Assembly: GCA_950022655.1 (NCBI GenBank)
Contig: OX465583.1
Location: forward strand, 16,977,318 to 17,041,317
From: Alentia gelatinosa
Taxonomy: Eukaryota > Annelida > Polychaeta > Phyllodocida > Polynoidae
Reading direction: 5' to 3'
Length of the DNA: 64,000 bases
Every line of letters starts with the position of its first letter. Positions within the stretch are counted from its first letter, which is position 1. Shown here piece by piece: positions 26,001 through 38,000 of this stretch. The position numbers and the translations under genes were made by a program. The notes beneath the pieces are model-generated. The model was not told the DNA's origin. It saw nothing but the letters and a program-made list of their open reading frames with translations, and searched no databases.

Positions 26001-29000
26001 AAACTTCAAAATACTTCTCATATGGAGAGGAACTATGGCAAATATCCATTAGAATGAAGATCCTTCAATGTTAATAGTAAAAGAGTTGCTATTTTGCAAC
26101 ATCTTTTCTGTTTTAATTCAGTGAATAAATTCACAATCACATGAAACCTTTGATATAAAAAATCTAATTTGAACATCTGTCGTCTGTGTTAGCATGGTCA
26201 GTTGTAAAAGCTGCTTTAAATTTGCTGTCAATAAAATTAATATTTTTTTCTATCGGATTGTTACTTACTTTGCAATTTACTCAATAGATCAGGACTTACT
26301 TGATTGGGTTGTTGGACTCGCCAGTGGTCTGCTTTGTGATCGAGTCTTTGAAGATCTGACGGCGGTAGATCTTCTCCTCGATGGTGCCGCACGTGATGAT
26401 GCGGTAAACGACCACGTTGAGCTCCTGTCCGATGCGGAACACCCGGTCCACAGCCTGCGCATCCGTGGCCGGGTTCCAGCTGGGATCGTCTGAAGAAGTG
26501 AACCAGTGAAGCCTTGAAGACTTAGAAGAAACCGAACGAGAGTTAGACTTGACAATGTTTATGCCACGACGGGCAGGTCGTGTATTACTACTTGTTTATG
26601 TAGTATTTATTGTTTGTATATATGTTTATCGCATGTCCGACTACATCTTGATTCAAATATTACCACAAAATGTGTGAACAAATGCTAGACTGGAGATACA
26701 TGGAAACCAGTAATATTATTATTGAGTACCTTCAGTATAAATAAACGATTTAAAAAAACAAAAAAAACTACACAAGGCGATAGCCGAGTGTAGTGAGGAG
26801 CAGACCTGACTAGAGTGGCATAGACACTGACAAGTCTAACTCGAGTTCGGTTTCATATTTATCCTACCCCGTCTATGCTTTTGTATTACTGAAAGATAAA
26901 TATTGACTCAACAACCAACAGAACATTTTTCATAGTAGCTGACATCCTGCTCTCTGATTGGTCAATATTGTTATTACTCTAGTGGCATAAAAAAAACTTT
27001 ATGTCACGGCCTGCCACATAAAATTTGCCTATGTTAAGTCTATGGCGGTTTTGTATTAGGGGTAGGATAAATCATCTGACCCACCACGTGCCAGTAAAGG
27101 TAGACCAAAGACCATCATCATGCTGGTTTGTGGAGTATCGGTGTATCCCCAACGTTTGCAAGTGGAGGCAGTTTAGTCCCCCCCCCCCCCCTCCCACGCT
27201 AATTTCTGCACATCTGGGTCCTTCCCTTATTTTAAACAGACATATACTTTTCATTTTTACCTAGTTATTATGACACTACACAATATGGATAGATCTTGCC
27301 TTAATCCGTATACTGGCACTGAAGAGTAGAAATTCTTAAAATTACGAAAAATGCATAATACTCAGCAGTCCTAACAGTGGATTCTGTCCTTGGAAATAAC
27401 ATTTTTCCACTGACCTTATTTGCATCTGTAACAATGTCTTACAACAGTTTAAATCTTGTTGTTATGTATGTCCTGGAAGTACATAGTTATGAATGCTCTA
27501 AAGAAGAAAGCCTGTAATATTAGAGATTATTGAATGTCGCTGAATTTATTCAATAAAAAAAAAGGGAACTAAAATCTTGATCTTAACCACTAAAATTGAG
27601 TTACAGCTTCTGAGTTACTAATTTCATGTTAATCGAAGGCTCAGAAGTTGGTGATTTACAATCATTGTCTTTCAATTAATTGATAATCAAAATGAGTTTT
27701 AAAAAAACAACTCACATATGACGACACGATCAGCTGCAGTGATAGTGAGGCCAACACCTCCAACCTGAAAACAGAAATTTACTTAATAAATCTTAAACGC
27801 TACGTTAAGGTACATACTATTCCCGCGGAATGACTCCCCACTGCTAATCAGAAATTGCTCAGCCTATGCCTATAAATGATTATGTCATTTACTTGTTCAG
27901 TAGTTAATAATTGTAATGTTTGTTTTGCCAAAATCATATTTGATGAAAAATAAAAAAGAATAGGAAAAGATATCATTAGAATTATTACCACTACTGTATG
28001 TATATGTATTAACTGCAAGGCTGTTTCCTAGATAAGGCATTTTTTCAACTGCATCGACGAAAGTGTTAGGTTTAGCAATATAGTGATCTTTTCTTTATTA
28101 GCAATATAATGATTCTGTAATCACTGAAGTACATACCATAGTGAATGTTTATTTGTTTGCTGGTTTACATGTTTAACGTTCAGGGACCCTATGGTACTAT
28201 CTCAAGGTTCGGCCTTTGTCGCTGTCTTTATGCGACTGTAGTGTGATCAAACCTGAGATGAATTCAGCAATTCATCTCATTATATCGTGTTTATCTCCTG
28301 TATGAATCGTGATTTGTTTATTGTTTTTTCATGTGTCTCTTTTTAATATTTGAGTGGTCTACAGGTTAAAGGAGGAAAGCCTCGTCTGCCGAGTCTGTTG
28401 TACCTGCGTGGTGAGAAGGAAGACGGAGTATCTTTTGTCTCGAGTGAACTTGTTGATCATTTCCTCTCTCTCTGCAAGGTGTCTCATGGTGCCGTCCACG
28501 CGCGCCACCATGTGGCCCTGTAAGGAATCAAGGAACCTTTTCATTGACGAATCAGACAACGTTACAACAGCTTACACAACACAGATGAGTAACAAAAGTT
28601 TGACAGAATTAGGAAATAAGGAATATAAAGATTGTTATGTAGAACTTCGTCCTTTTTGATTAACAACACATACCTGGTTAGTATATTGATTCAACTGATC
28701 AGTGCTAAAATAAATTTCAAATTTACATGAAACTTGTGGAATTAGAACAACTACAATGGAAAATCTCTGAAATATCTGATATCAAATAATTCATCTTAAT
28801 ACTTGCATCCTTATTTACATAATGAATGATTGTTTATTTGTGGTTTAACGTCCCAGGGGACCCTGAGGGTATATAGGGAGTTTACATAATGGAAAGTGTC
28901 ATCAAAGTTTACTGACTTTTGCTCGTAGAACTTTCTGCAGGATGTCGAGCACTTTACGTGACTGTGAGAAGACGAGGCAGCGGTGTCCCTCATTCCGCAG

Positions 29001-32000
29001 GTTGTCCAGCAGATCAACCAGGAAGACCATCTTACCCGACTCATTCACCAGCTGGTCGTTCGGGATATTGTCAATACGACTGGCTGCACTCTCGTCATTG
29101 GAACCAGCATCCTCATCAAACCTGGTACGAGCAATGTTTGTAGGTTTACTCATGTTGTTGTTTGGGTAGCTTAACGTCCAATATCTTCTATTAGATTTAC
29201 TTTGGGTTTGATGGTGATTGAATCTATGGGATGAATTTAGGTAGAAATTTCATGTCTGCACATTTACTGCGGTGAGGTGTCTTTTACTTCCCACACATAT
29301 GGATATGGTATGTGAAAGATATAGCAGTGAATCTACCACTGCTGCGGTGAAAGAGAAGAGCGGCTGCAGTAGAACTGAACCAACTAAGTCCTACAACCTT
29401 TTGGTTACAAGTCCAGTGCCTTAACCACTGAGCTAACTCCCCACCATATAAACCCCAGAGATTCACTCTCTCAATCATGACAAATGTCTACACGATATAT
29501 CTGTGTTGACGGCCTTAGATTGTGTGGGTATGTTTTCTCTTCTCAGCAGGAAAAAACGCAGCAACACACGGCAAAAATAATTACTAACGAAAGTGGGATT
29601 CTCGTTAGAATTTGTTCTCAAAAATAAGTTTACTTCATCTAGTTATGGTCTTACTTTCGCTGATGCCTTTTGATTGGCATCAAACGTCGATATTCATAGT
29701 ATGGTGAGCATGGTATGATAATGATTTGAGTTGACACAAACAAACAAAACTTCTGAACAAAGTATTTATAGCTATCTTAATGATTTTATATTTCAGGATC
29801 ACCAATTTTGTAAACCGGTCATGTGGCCGCCACATCCGATGTGCTACCTACTCTTCGTTCATGCGCAGTCCTAGCTTGTGGCACTGTCGTGACGTCAGCA
29901 GACGAGGGTGGTCACAGATCTTCTTGAGAACGACGAGGGCTGTGAGTGGTGAGCGGGACGTGTTCAACAGCTGCAAATAAAAATATCTTATAAGCAAATA
30001 TTCGTGGATACTTTTTAAAAGATGAACTCACTCGAGCTTGTTTGTTTGGATAGTTAATGTCCAATATGTTCTATTACTTACTTTGGTTAGGCGGTGATCG
30101 AATCTATGAGATGAATTTATGGAGGAATCTCATTCCTACACATTTACTTATGTGAGAGTTCTTTTAGTTCCCGCACAACATAGACTTGGTATGAGGAAAA
30201 TGGGCCTTTGATATAGCTGTAAATTTACCACTGCTGGGGATTAAGAAGAAAGGTGTCTGCAGTGGGACTCAAACCCACTAAGTCTCACAACCTTGGGGTC
30301 ACAAATATACAAATGTTGTGCTGGTTTCTTGCATTTTGTTTGAATGTTTTTTAAATCACATGTTCCTTGTAATAGTGATTTCTGTTTCACAACAGATAAC
30401 AAGAGCTAAATGTGCATTTAGAAAATAGAAATATTGGCCTTTAAAGACCAAATTAGCAGGTGGACGCATTTAGAACTCAATACAAGGTCCACCAATAATT
30501 AATTACTATGATATCAAGGAACCCCCCCCCCCCCCCCCAGGAGTTGGCAGGAATTGGAGGTATTGGGAGGGGGAAAGAGAGGTGTTTGGTTACCATAGGA
30601 GAAACTTATACAAGTTTTGTGCATATCTTACATGTCTTTGATTGCTGGGCCTGTCAGGTGTTTGGGGAAGTTCATAAAGTAGATTGTCTTTTTTAAATCA
30701 ATGTCAAAATACTAAATAATAAAACTAGGATATTGCATTACCATAAAACTTGTCCAGAAAAAAAGAAATCATATACCTTTCTGTACTTAATTATGGCTCC
30801 ATCTAGTGTTGGTTTGACATACTACAGGCTCCATGTTCAAAGTGAGGCTGAGCTTCAACCAGATACTTAGTGGTCTTATAAGGATATAGGTATAGGGCAT
30901 GTGCCAATATGCTTGGAGAGTGACAGGAACTAGAGTCCTCTGGGGGAACATGACTGCACTAAAATTCAAAGATGGCTGATACCCCCCCATGCTCTGGAAT
31001 TAGGCAAAAATACATGAATATCATGCTAAATACAAGTTTAACCTAAATAATGACACCTCCTAGAGGGTAAGTAACTGTCAGTGCCACTTATGGAGATGGT
31101 AAATGTTACACCAATGCTCACTGTAAATCATTATTGAATAAACATCTTATTTTAAAATCCATACCAAAATACTAAATATCAAACTGTATGGCATTGAACC
31201 ACCATAAAACCTTGTCCAAAACAGAAAGCATATTCCTATCTGTACTTAGTTAGCTATAAAAGGCAAAAATGGGGTCAGGTCACTTAGTGACTTTACAAGC
31301 AGTTGTACTTCAGTAGGCTATAGCCATAACCTAAAGACCAACCGTCCACCTGCTAATAATCATTAATATTTATTAATATAATTACATTTTTGTATTTACA
31401 AAAATGAGCTGAATGTAAGGGTGAATTCAAGTTTCCTAACCTGTTGGACTTCTTCAGATTCAGCAAAGTCTCTGTAGATCTGTTGTTGTGTCTTTGACAT
31501 GAAGGCCCAGATAATGAGATCGTTCTTCCTCTTCAATGTTGGCATGCTAAAAATTATTCAAACAATTGTGAAACATACCAAAATACCACCTCCTTAGCAG
31601 CATGGCTAGTGATGATTGATAAGCAAATGATATAAGCTTCTTTTGTTCAAGTTGATAACAATCCTCTTTGATTGGATGGTGTCTTTTTGCTTTTAATGCA
31701 TTTTTCTGGTGGTCTCCAGACTACTATTTACCTAAGATTCGAATTCGATCCCTATTAAAGACAAAAGTGGGTCACGCCCCTTACACGCATCTTCTAGGAA
31801 TGTTTCCAAAGCGTTCCATTAAAGCATCACCAATTCTTATTTGATTCTAAATGCGGATCTGTGTAATTCTGGTTCCCCATTCATGACTAGTGAGACTTCG
31901 AGGCATCAACCGCCTGTGGCCGGGTGGTGTCTTGAGGTATCATTTCAAGAGATTTACGAAATGATGGATCAATAAACACAAAACTGTCACAGGATGTAGT

Positions 32001-35000
32001 TATAATATATTCAAGATCTCTAGCCAAATAAAAAAAATAATATCAAGGACCAAGTGTAACTTCACATGCTGAAAGTATGATTATTACAATCGACCCTTCA
32101 GAACAGGCCCCTACATTGTAGGGTATAGACTGACACTACTACCTGGCCCTACGCCCGTGCCTCTGCCGCAGGCGCACAGTGCGATAAGGTTAACATGCGA
32201 GACAGCTCGAGACTAGGTATTGAGGGATTTTGATCCATATGAATGAAAATATTTAAATTCTGGATATCCGTCATTGATAAGGATTTAGACTTTATGAAAC
32301 CAGTTTTCTTCAATAGTTTTACCAAACAAAGAAATTATTTTTTACCGCAACAGAATCAAGGCAAAACAAACGCTAATTTTATAATTGAATTTCTTATAAA
32401 CAAAATGACATAACCATTAAATTCTTACTACATCCAAGGGTTAACATCATAAATATTTCAACTGTTAACAGAGGAACATGCAATCACTTGAACCTACATG
32501 GGAATTGACCAGCGGCCTGTCCTTTGTTAATGTAAACAGATAAAGTCCAATCAACAGTTGTTTATAATTTTCTATTTTAATTAGAGGCAAGGGGGGGTTG
32601 CACATGGTTTAATGTAAGGTCAAATAACACAGACTAAGCCTCCTTAGCAAAGAAGATATCTACTGAGGGTCAACAACCCACTGTTTAAGTAAATTTATGG
32701 ACATTTTTAGGCGACACGAGATCGTTTAAAAAATATTTGGTTAAGAACGGCATTGATAAGTTAAGTTTTACAGGTTACAGTTACCTTTTTGCTAATAAAA
32801 ATCTCATATAAAAGCTAGAGAAAGAGTAGGGACAGACTGATGGTAGTAAGTACAAGAAATGTTAGTAACTGCTCTCTAGCTGCAGGTATGTGTATATAGT
32901 CTTTCAGGGCAGCTTCCTGAACTGTACCTTCAGATTGTAAAAACGTCAGTTACTGTTTCTCATGGAGAGAGGGTGACTGGGATATATCATTAAAAAAACA
33001 CAGGTAAAGGAAGAAGAGTAAACAACACTTACTCTTTGGCTCCGGCTTGGCCCGTAGAGGTGGACGGTGCGACATCCTGGTCCTGCAACTTCTGTTTTGC
33101 TGATGTCACCTGCGCCTTAGTACGCCGCATGAAGTAAGGGGCAATGATCTTCTTCAAGCTATTGGCCATCTCCTGCCCAAGTCGCTCCTCACCAGGTGTC
33201 GCATCCTTCTGCCTTGCCTATAAAATAAGCACTGCTTTACCCTAAAAATACTATATACCTGTAGACAAATATCTATGAAATACTAGCCACTGCAAGAAGT
33301 GCAGTAATAATAGGGTTCCTATACTAGGTCCGTAGTGAATGACCACTAGAACATAAGAAATTAAAATGACCCTTTTTTTGTAATTTCATCACGGACTTAC
33401 ATAACCTAGATTAGAAACAAACTACCGCTGGCCTATCAATCATTTCTGAAATTCCGCAATCGATGTCACACAAATCGGGAAATCCCCCCTTTCCAAAAGT
33501 GACATCACATTGTCAACAAACGGTCAGTTACTATACAAATTGCGCCGTAGTTACGGTTTTCATGGTAGTGAGTGGTCTGACTATAAATACCAAGAGCAGA
33601 CGATTTTCTCACTTCAATACGGTAGCTCGAACCGTTAACTTCGCCACGTTTTTCGATTACATAAAGGAATCAAATACAGCCTTGGCCTAAGAATGACTGG
33701 AGATATATGAATACTACTCTATCAAAAGAAATGCCGTTTCCTTTCCTAGTTGGGCTTTGTAGGGTACAGTGACTTACCCTGGAGATGGGTCCATCAAATT
33801 CCATGCCGAAGGTTTTGGCCGTGCCAAGAAGGGACCCCTGGTGAGTCCAGTCAAACAGGGCCCACAGCTCCTTCAGGTTGTTCTGGACGGGCGTGCCTGT
33901 CAGGAGGAGGCGCTGACGGGCCGCGATCTTCTGTAGTCCCTTGGAGCACTTGTTTGAAGGGTTCTTTATCTTGTGTCCCTCATCCAGGATGATGGAGTCC
34001 TGCAAAAAAATATAGGAAATATTGTATGTTTTATGATAAAACACAAAACAACCACGAGTTTTGTATTTGATTTTTATTAACAGGGATGAAAGTCGGGGAC
34101 TGAGGAAAAAATAGGAAATTTAAAACGCATAGAGAAAAATCATTTATAACAATATTATGGGAAAGAATGGCTATAAATCAATATATAATTTAGTGTTGTC
34201 AGTGTATATGAATTTTTGGAATTCCGTCATTTGCCGGAAAACATGCATCCCTGTTTTAAGAAATAATACGTTACAAAAGATGAAACCATCGTTTCTGCTG
34301 GTGTGCCTTCTTCACAGTTGTGCTGTTGTCAATTTTTCCGTACTGATGTAGTAATGTTTTTAGAGGGTTTGGGCAAGTTAATTACTGGAGGTACTTACTA
34401 AGTACTGAAGGGGAATTGGTGTTCTGTTTGTGTGCCCTAGGTTTAGTTGACTAGTGAATCACTAAGAACAATGGTTATGTGACGCAAACCTATCTCTGAT
34501 TGAGTGATCTATAAATATATTTATACATATGTACGGTGTCAGTGAAAGATATGATTGTGCCAGCAAGAGAGGTTGTGTCAGTAAATATTATTGCCCAATA
34601 TTTCATTTCGCAAAATGGGTGTACCTTTGTCTGATAAAAAGGACCTTGTTTTGTCGCCAACAACGTTCCGGGGCAGAATTTGTGGAGCACAACCTCCTTC
34701 GTTTCTTTTGCCTGAGACTAATCTCTCTAGTGCATCAGGGAGATCTCTCAGACAAAATTCCCACCTTCCCTGCTTTGTTGCTCTCAGGCTGGACGCCCCT
34801 TGTTCCTTTATTTACTCGAGGGAGAGACCAGCATGCATTAAACTGCAGGTACATTTTATTAGGTTCCAATTTATCTATTGAGAAAGAAAGGGCACTTTCG
34901 CTTGGCCTAACTGACCAAACTCGTTCGGTGTAACACTGCGAGGGGCATCCCTTTGTACTGATCAATACGGTTGCAGTTAGTCTGTAGCTAGCCATCATTG

Positions 35001-38000
35001 CTATAACACCTGCAACAAAGCTTGTAATGGGAATATGGCCTTAGACTCCCTCATTCAGATTACTACCCCAACCTCTAAGATAGCTACAATTTGTCACATA
35101 GTGGGCAGTTTTCTTATGAGGTGGTTCAGTAAGAGTCTTACTGAACCATCTCCTATTATAGGAGGTGGGTCGGTAAGAGTTTAGGTCAGTAAGGTCGGTC
35201 AGAAAGAGGTTATGTCATGGGGAGGAGGAGGTGGGTCAGTATGAAGCTGTGTCAGTAATAGGTGGGTCAGTAAGAGGTTATGTCAGGAGGAGGAGGAGGA
35301 GGAGGTGGGTCAGTATGAAGCTTTGTCAGTAATAGGTGGGTCAGTAAGAGGTCATGTCAGGAGGAGGAGGAGGTGGGTCAGTATGAAGCTGTGTCAGTAA
35401 TAGGTGGGTCAGTAAGAGGTCATGTCAGGAGGAGGAGGAGGTGGGTCAGTATGAAGCTGTGTCAGTAATAGGTGGGTCAGTAAGAGGTTGTTTCAGTAAG
35501 ACGACGCGGGGCAAGAGGTTGTGTCAGTAAGAGTAGTTGAGTCAGTAAGAGTAGATGGTCAGGCTGTAGGTCAGTAAGCAATGCTTACCCAGACATACTC
35601 CCGCCCATCCTTTTCTGCCAGCTGCATAGCATTGTTGACGAGCATTCCATATGACGTCATCAATACCCCACCTCTTCGGTGGACCTTGCTTAACGTCCTC
35701 TCTCGTTCCCGTTTGGAACCTCCATGGAACGATTCCAGTCGGATCCCCGGTGCCCTGTGCATACAAGAACATTCCTAGATACTACAATCGTATACAGGGA
35801 TGCCAGTTGGGGTCAGAAACCAACACGATTTTGTTAAGGCAATACAGGAATTGGACAATACATATATACACACACATCAAAATCTGAAATGTATTAGATA
35901 CGAGCAACATCACTACGAAGCATATGTTCCTGCGAAAATGAAATTGAAAATATCATTCTCTTCCTTACTTTAAAGGAAAAAATGTAAAATTGCAAAATAC
36001 TCCATATTCTCAAACCTGGAAGTATGCACGGAAATTAATTCTTATCCAAATAGCATGCACGAAAATAAGTCTCATTCAGTTTTCTAAGTTTTCATCATAC
36101 AAGAGCTATGAGGTGCACTGTGTGTATGCCCTTACTGCAGTCACAAGTGAAAATTCTGCTCTCACCATTTCTCGAACTCCCTCTCCCAGTTGATCATGAC
36201 GGCCACTGGCAAAATGATGAGAACTGAATGTATCTTCTCGGCATCAAACATCCCTGACAAAAAGGCGATCACCTGGATCGTCTTTCCAAGGCTGAAAATA
36301 ATACAATAACTTTTTATTTATTTACATCGCTTCCTTTCCTGCGTCATATCTTTTTTTATGCCGTATCTTTGAGGAACGAAATAACCTAAGATTTGGCATC
36401 CCATGCTTCAGGATAAATTGAGCGAACTCACTTCCATAGCACATTATTTTTGTGCAAGAGATTCAGCTACAAAATCATCTGAAAAATACAATAACCTTAT
36501 GTTCAAGACAAACTGATCTATTTTGAAAGGCACTTCTGCAAAGTATTCTTCTTTGATGTTGTTTTGACCATATCCGTTCCTGATTTCATTTGGTGCTTGT
36601 AGTAAAAGAAAACATGCACACAAGTGAAACCAGGAACCAACATGAACAACGGCAGCAGTATCCTCGGTTCTTAGAGATATTCCCTTCAAGCTGGAAGTAA
36701 AATACATTTCCATATTGGTTATTCAAGACTGTCCAATTACCTTTACAAATTAATTGACGGAGCTAAGACTAGAAACATCGGATACTTTTCAAATTATTCA
36801 AAACGCTTCATCAAAACCATACTTTACCCCCTACAAAACATGTAGCATTTCACAACTATCTAGTCATAAAGTTTCTATCGACATTATTTTGATTACCGCC
36901 TAAACACGATGCATTTAAGACAAATTTCTCTATCGCAAATATACAGAAAATCGATGTAGATACTGCGATACTCTATAAACAAGAAACATGTAAAGTAAAG
37001 ATACAAGAATATTGTTCCACGCACCCCATGTCATCGCCAAGGATACCGCCCTTGCGCTGTTTGAAGATACGCCACATCCACACAATACCGTCTCGTTGAT
37101 GGGCATACAGGTTGGCAAATAAATCTTTGAAGAGGTAGAACCCCTCTCCAACATGCACCATCTCATCTCCCTCCTCGTCGTCCTCCTCTTCCTCCTCCTT
37201 CAGGTAAGCCTGCACATCAAGGGTTGGGCTGTTTTATTTAGTCTCTGCATATGATGGTGCAAGCACTACAATAAGGTTAAATAATTTAGCAGCATGAGAA
37301 TACTTTGGAAAAGTAAATATTTCTAGTGATATAATCACAAACCAAAAATCTCCAAGAATTAATTTTCAGATGGAATATAAGTGTCTTATTTCACTATGTT
37401 GTTATACAAGTCTTTTAGTCGTGACAACATGCCCAGTGCCTTAACCTCCGAGCTAATTCTCCTCCCCTGCGAATGAAATTTCAAAAGCTGTGCAATACAT
37501 ACATCTCTAGTTTTAAGCCAGCAAAATTACTAATTTTGAACTTGCGAATACAAATTTCAGGATTTTCGTATTTAACACTGAACACATCTTGACGGCGAAC
37601 TAAACCTACCTCCATCTTCTCAACACGTCGGGCCAGTTTCTCACTGTAGCACAACTTGAGGGCCTTCTGGTTAAACTCCAGTGCACGGCGAATGTCACCC
37701 TGACTGGCCAGCTCCTTTGATTTGAGAACGAGTCTGTTGAACGTGGCACGTTCCTCCATAGACAGATTCTCGCGGGCATCATTTCTAGGGGCAGCATTCT
37801 CCTTATCGGCATCTTCACCTAGCAATATAAAGACTCCTATCATTATTTTTGTTAATAAAAATTGTAATTCTTTCTGTGAACGTCGCCAAGATATCAGGCA
37901 TGCGACTTGGGAATTGCGGGAAATCCGTTAAACCGGCCGGTGGGGGGGAGCTCGATGGCCATGGAAGCTCTTGCATTTGTCACAGTCACTTTTCTACATG

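Larger units (their letters stand above)
25804..31546 (-). other. ERCC6L: ERCC6L exons 9-15: SNF2 ATPase lobe 2 (residues 373-683)
   Basis: In order, these exons carry [32 protein letters not shown] with [26 protein letters not shown] with YSVFLLTTQ, motif V VGGVGLT (555-561, the 49-nt exon 13), [11 protein letters not shown] followed by motif [13 protein letters not shown] (582-592), and [14 protein letters not shown]. The RIYRRQ-type and FSKQEL stretches are specific to the ERCC6/ERCC6L branch of SNF2 proteins. The exon 13 splice joins DRVVI to YDPSWNP through a split Tyr codon. Confidence 0.93.
33033..37209 (-). other. ERCC6L: ERCC6L exons 4-8: SNF2 ATPase lobe 1 (residues 79-373)
   Basis: Exon 4 opens with an acidic run ([10 protein letters not shown]) and the Q-motif-like [11 protein letters not shown]. 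The Walker A loop GDDMGLGKT (residues 136-144) is split by the intron between exons 4 and 5. Exon 5 holds [13 protein letters not shown]. Exon 6 holds ESFHGG and [12 protein letters not shown]. Exon 7 holds motif II as DEGH (243-246), where vertebrate ERCC6L has DEAH, and motif [13 protein letters not shown] (269-278). Exon 8 holds KDATPGEE and the brace-like PYFMRRTK. All catalytic residues are present. Confidence 0.93.

Noticed and set aside
28911..28917. Donor at AAAGTCA|GTAAAC for exon 11
   Set aside because: It would shift the frame into exon 12. The donor 4 bases earlier (AAA|GTCAGT) keeps phase and the family sequence.
29340..29450. Possible tRNA gene on the minus strand
   Set aside because: The A box is good but the B box is worn, no cloverleaf closes, and it continues into a repeat body shared with 30035-30305, so it is a SINE head.
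34529..34933. 134-residue plus-strand frame
   Set aside because: Intronic on the opposite strand to ERCC6L, no recognised domain, no splice or start support.
35231..35490. CRISPR-like direct repeats
   Set aside because: Units are adjacent without unique spacers, inside an intron of an animal gene: a minisatellite.
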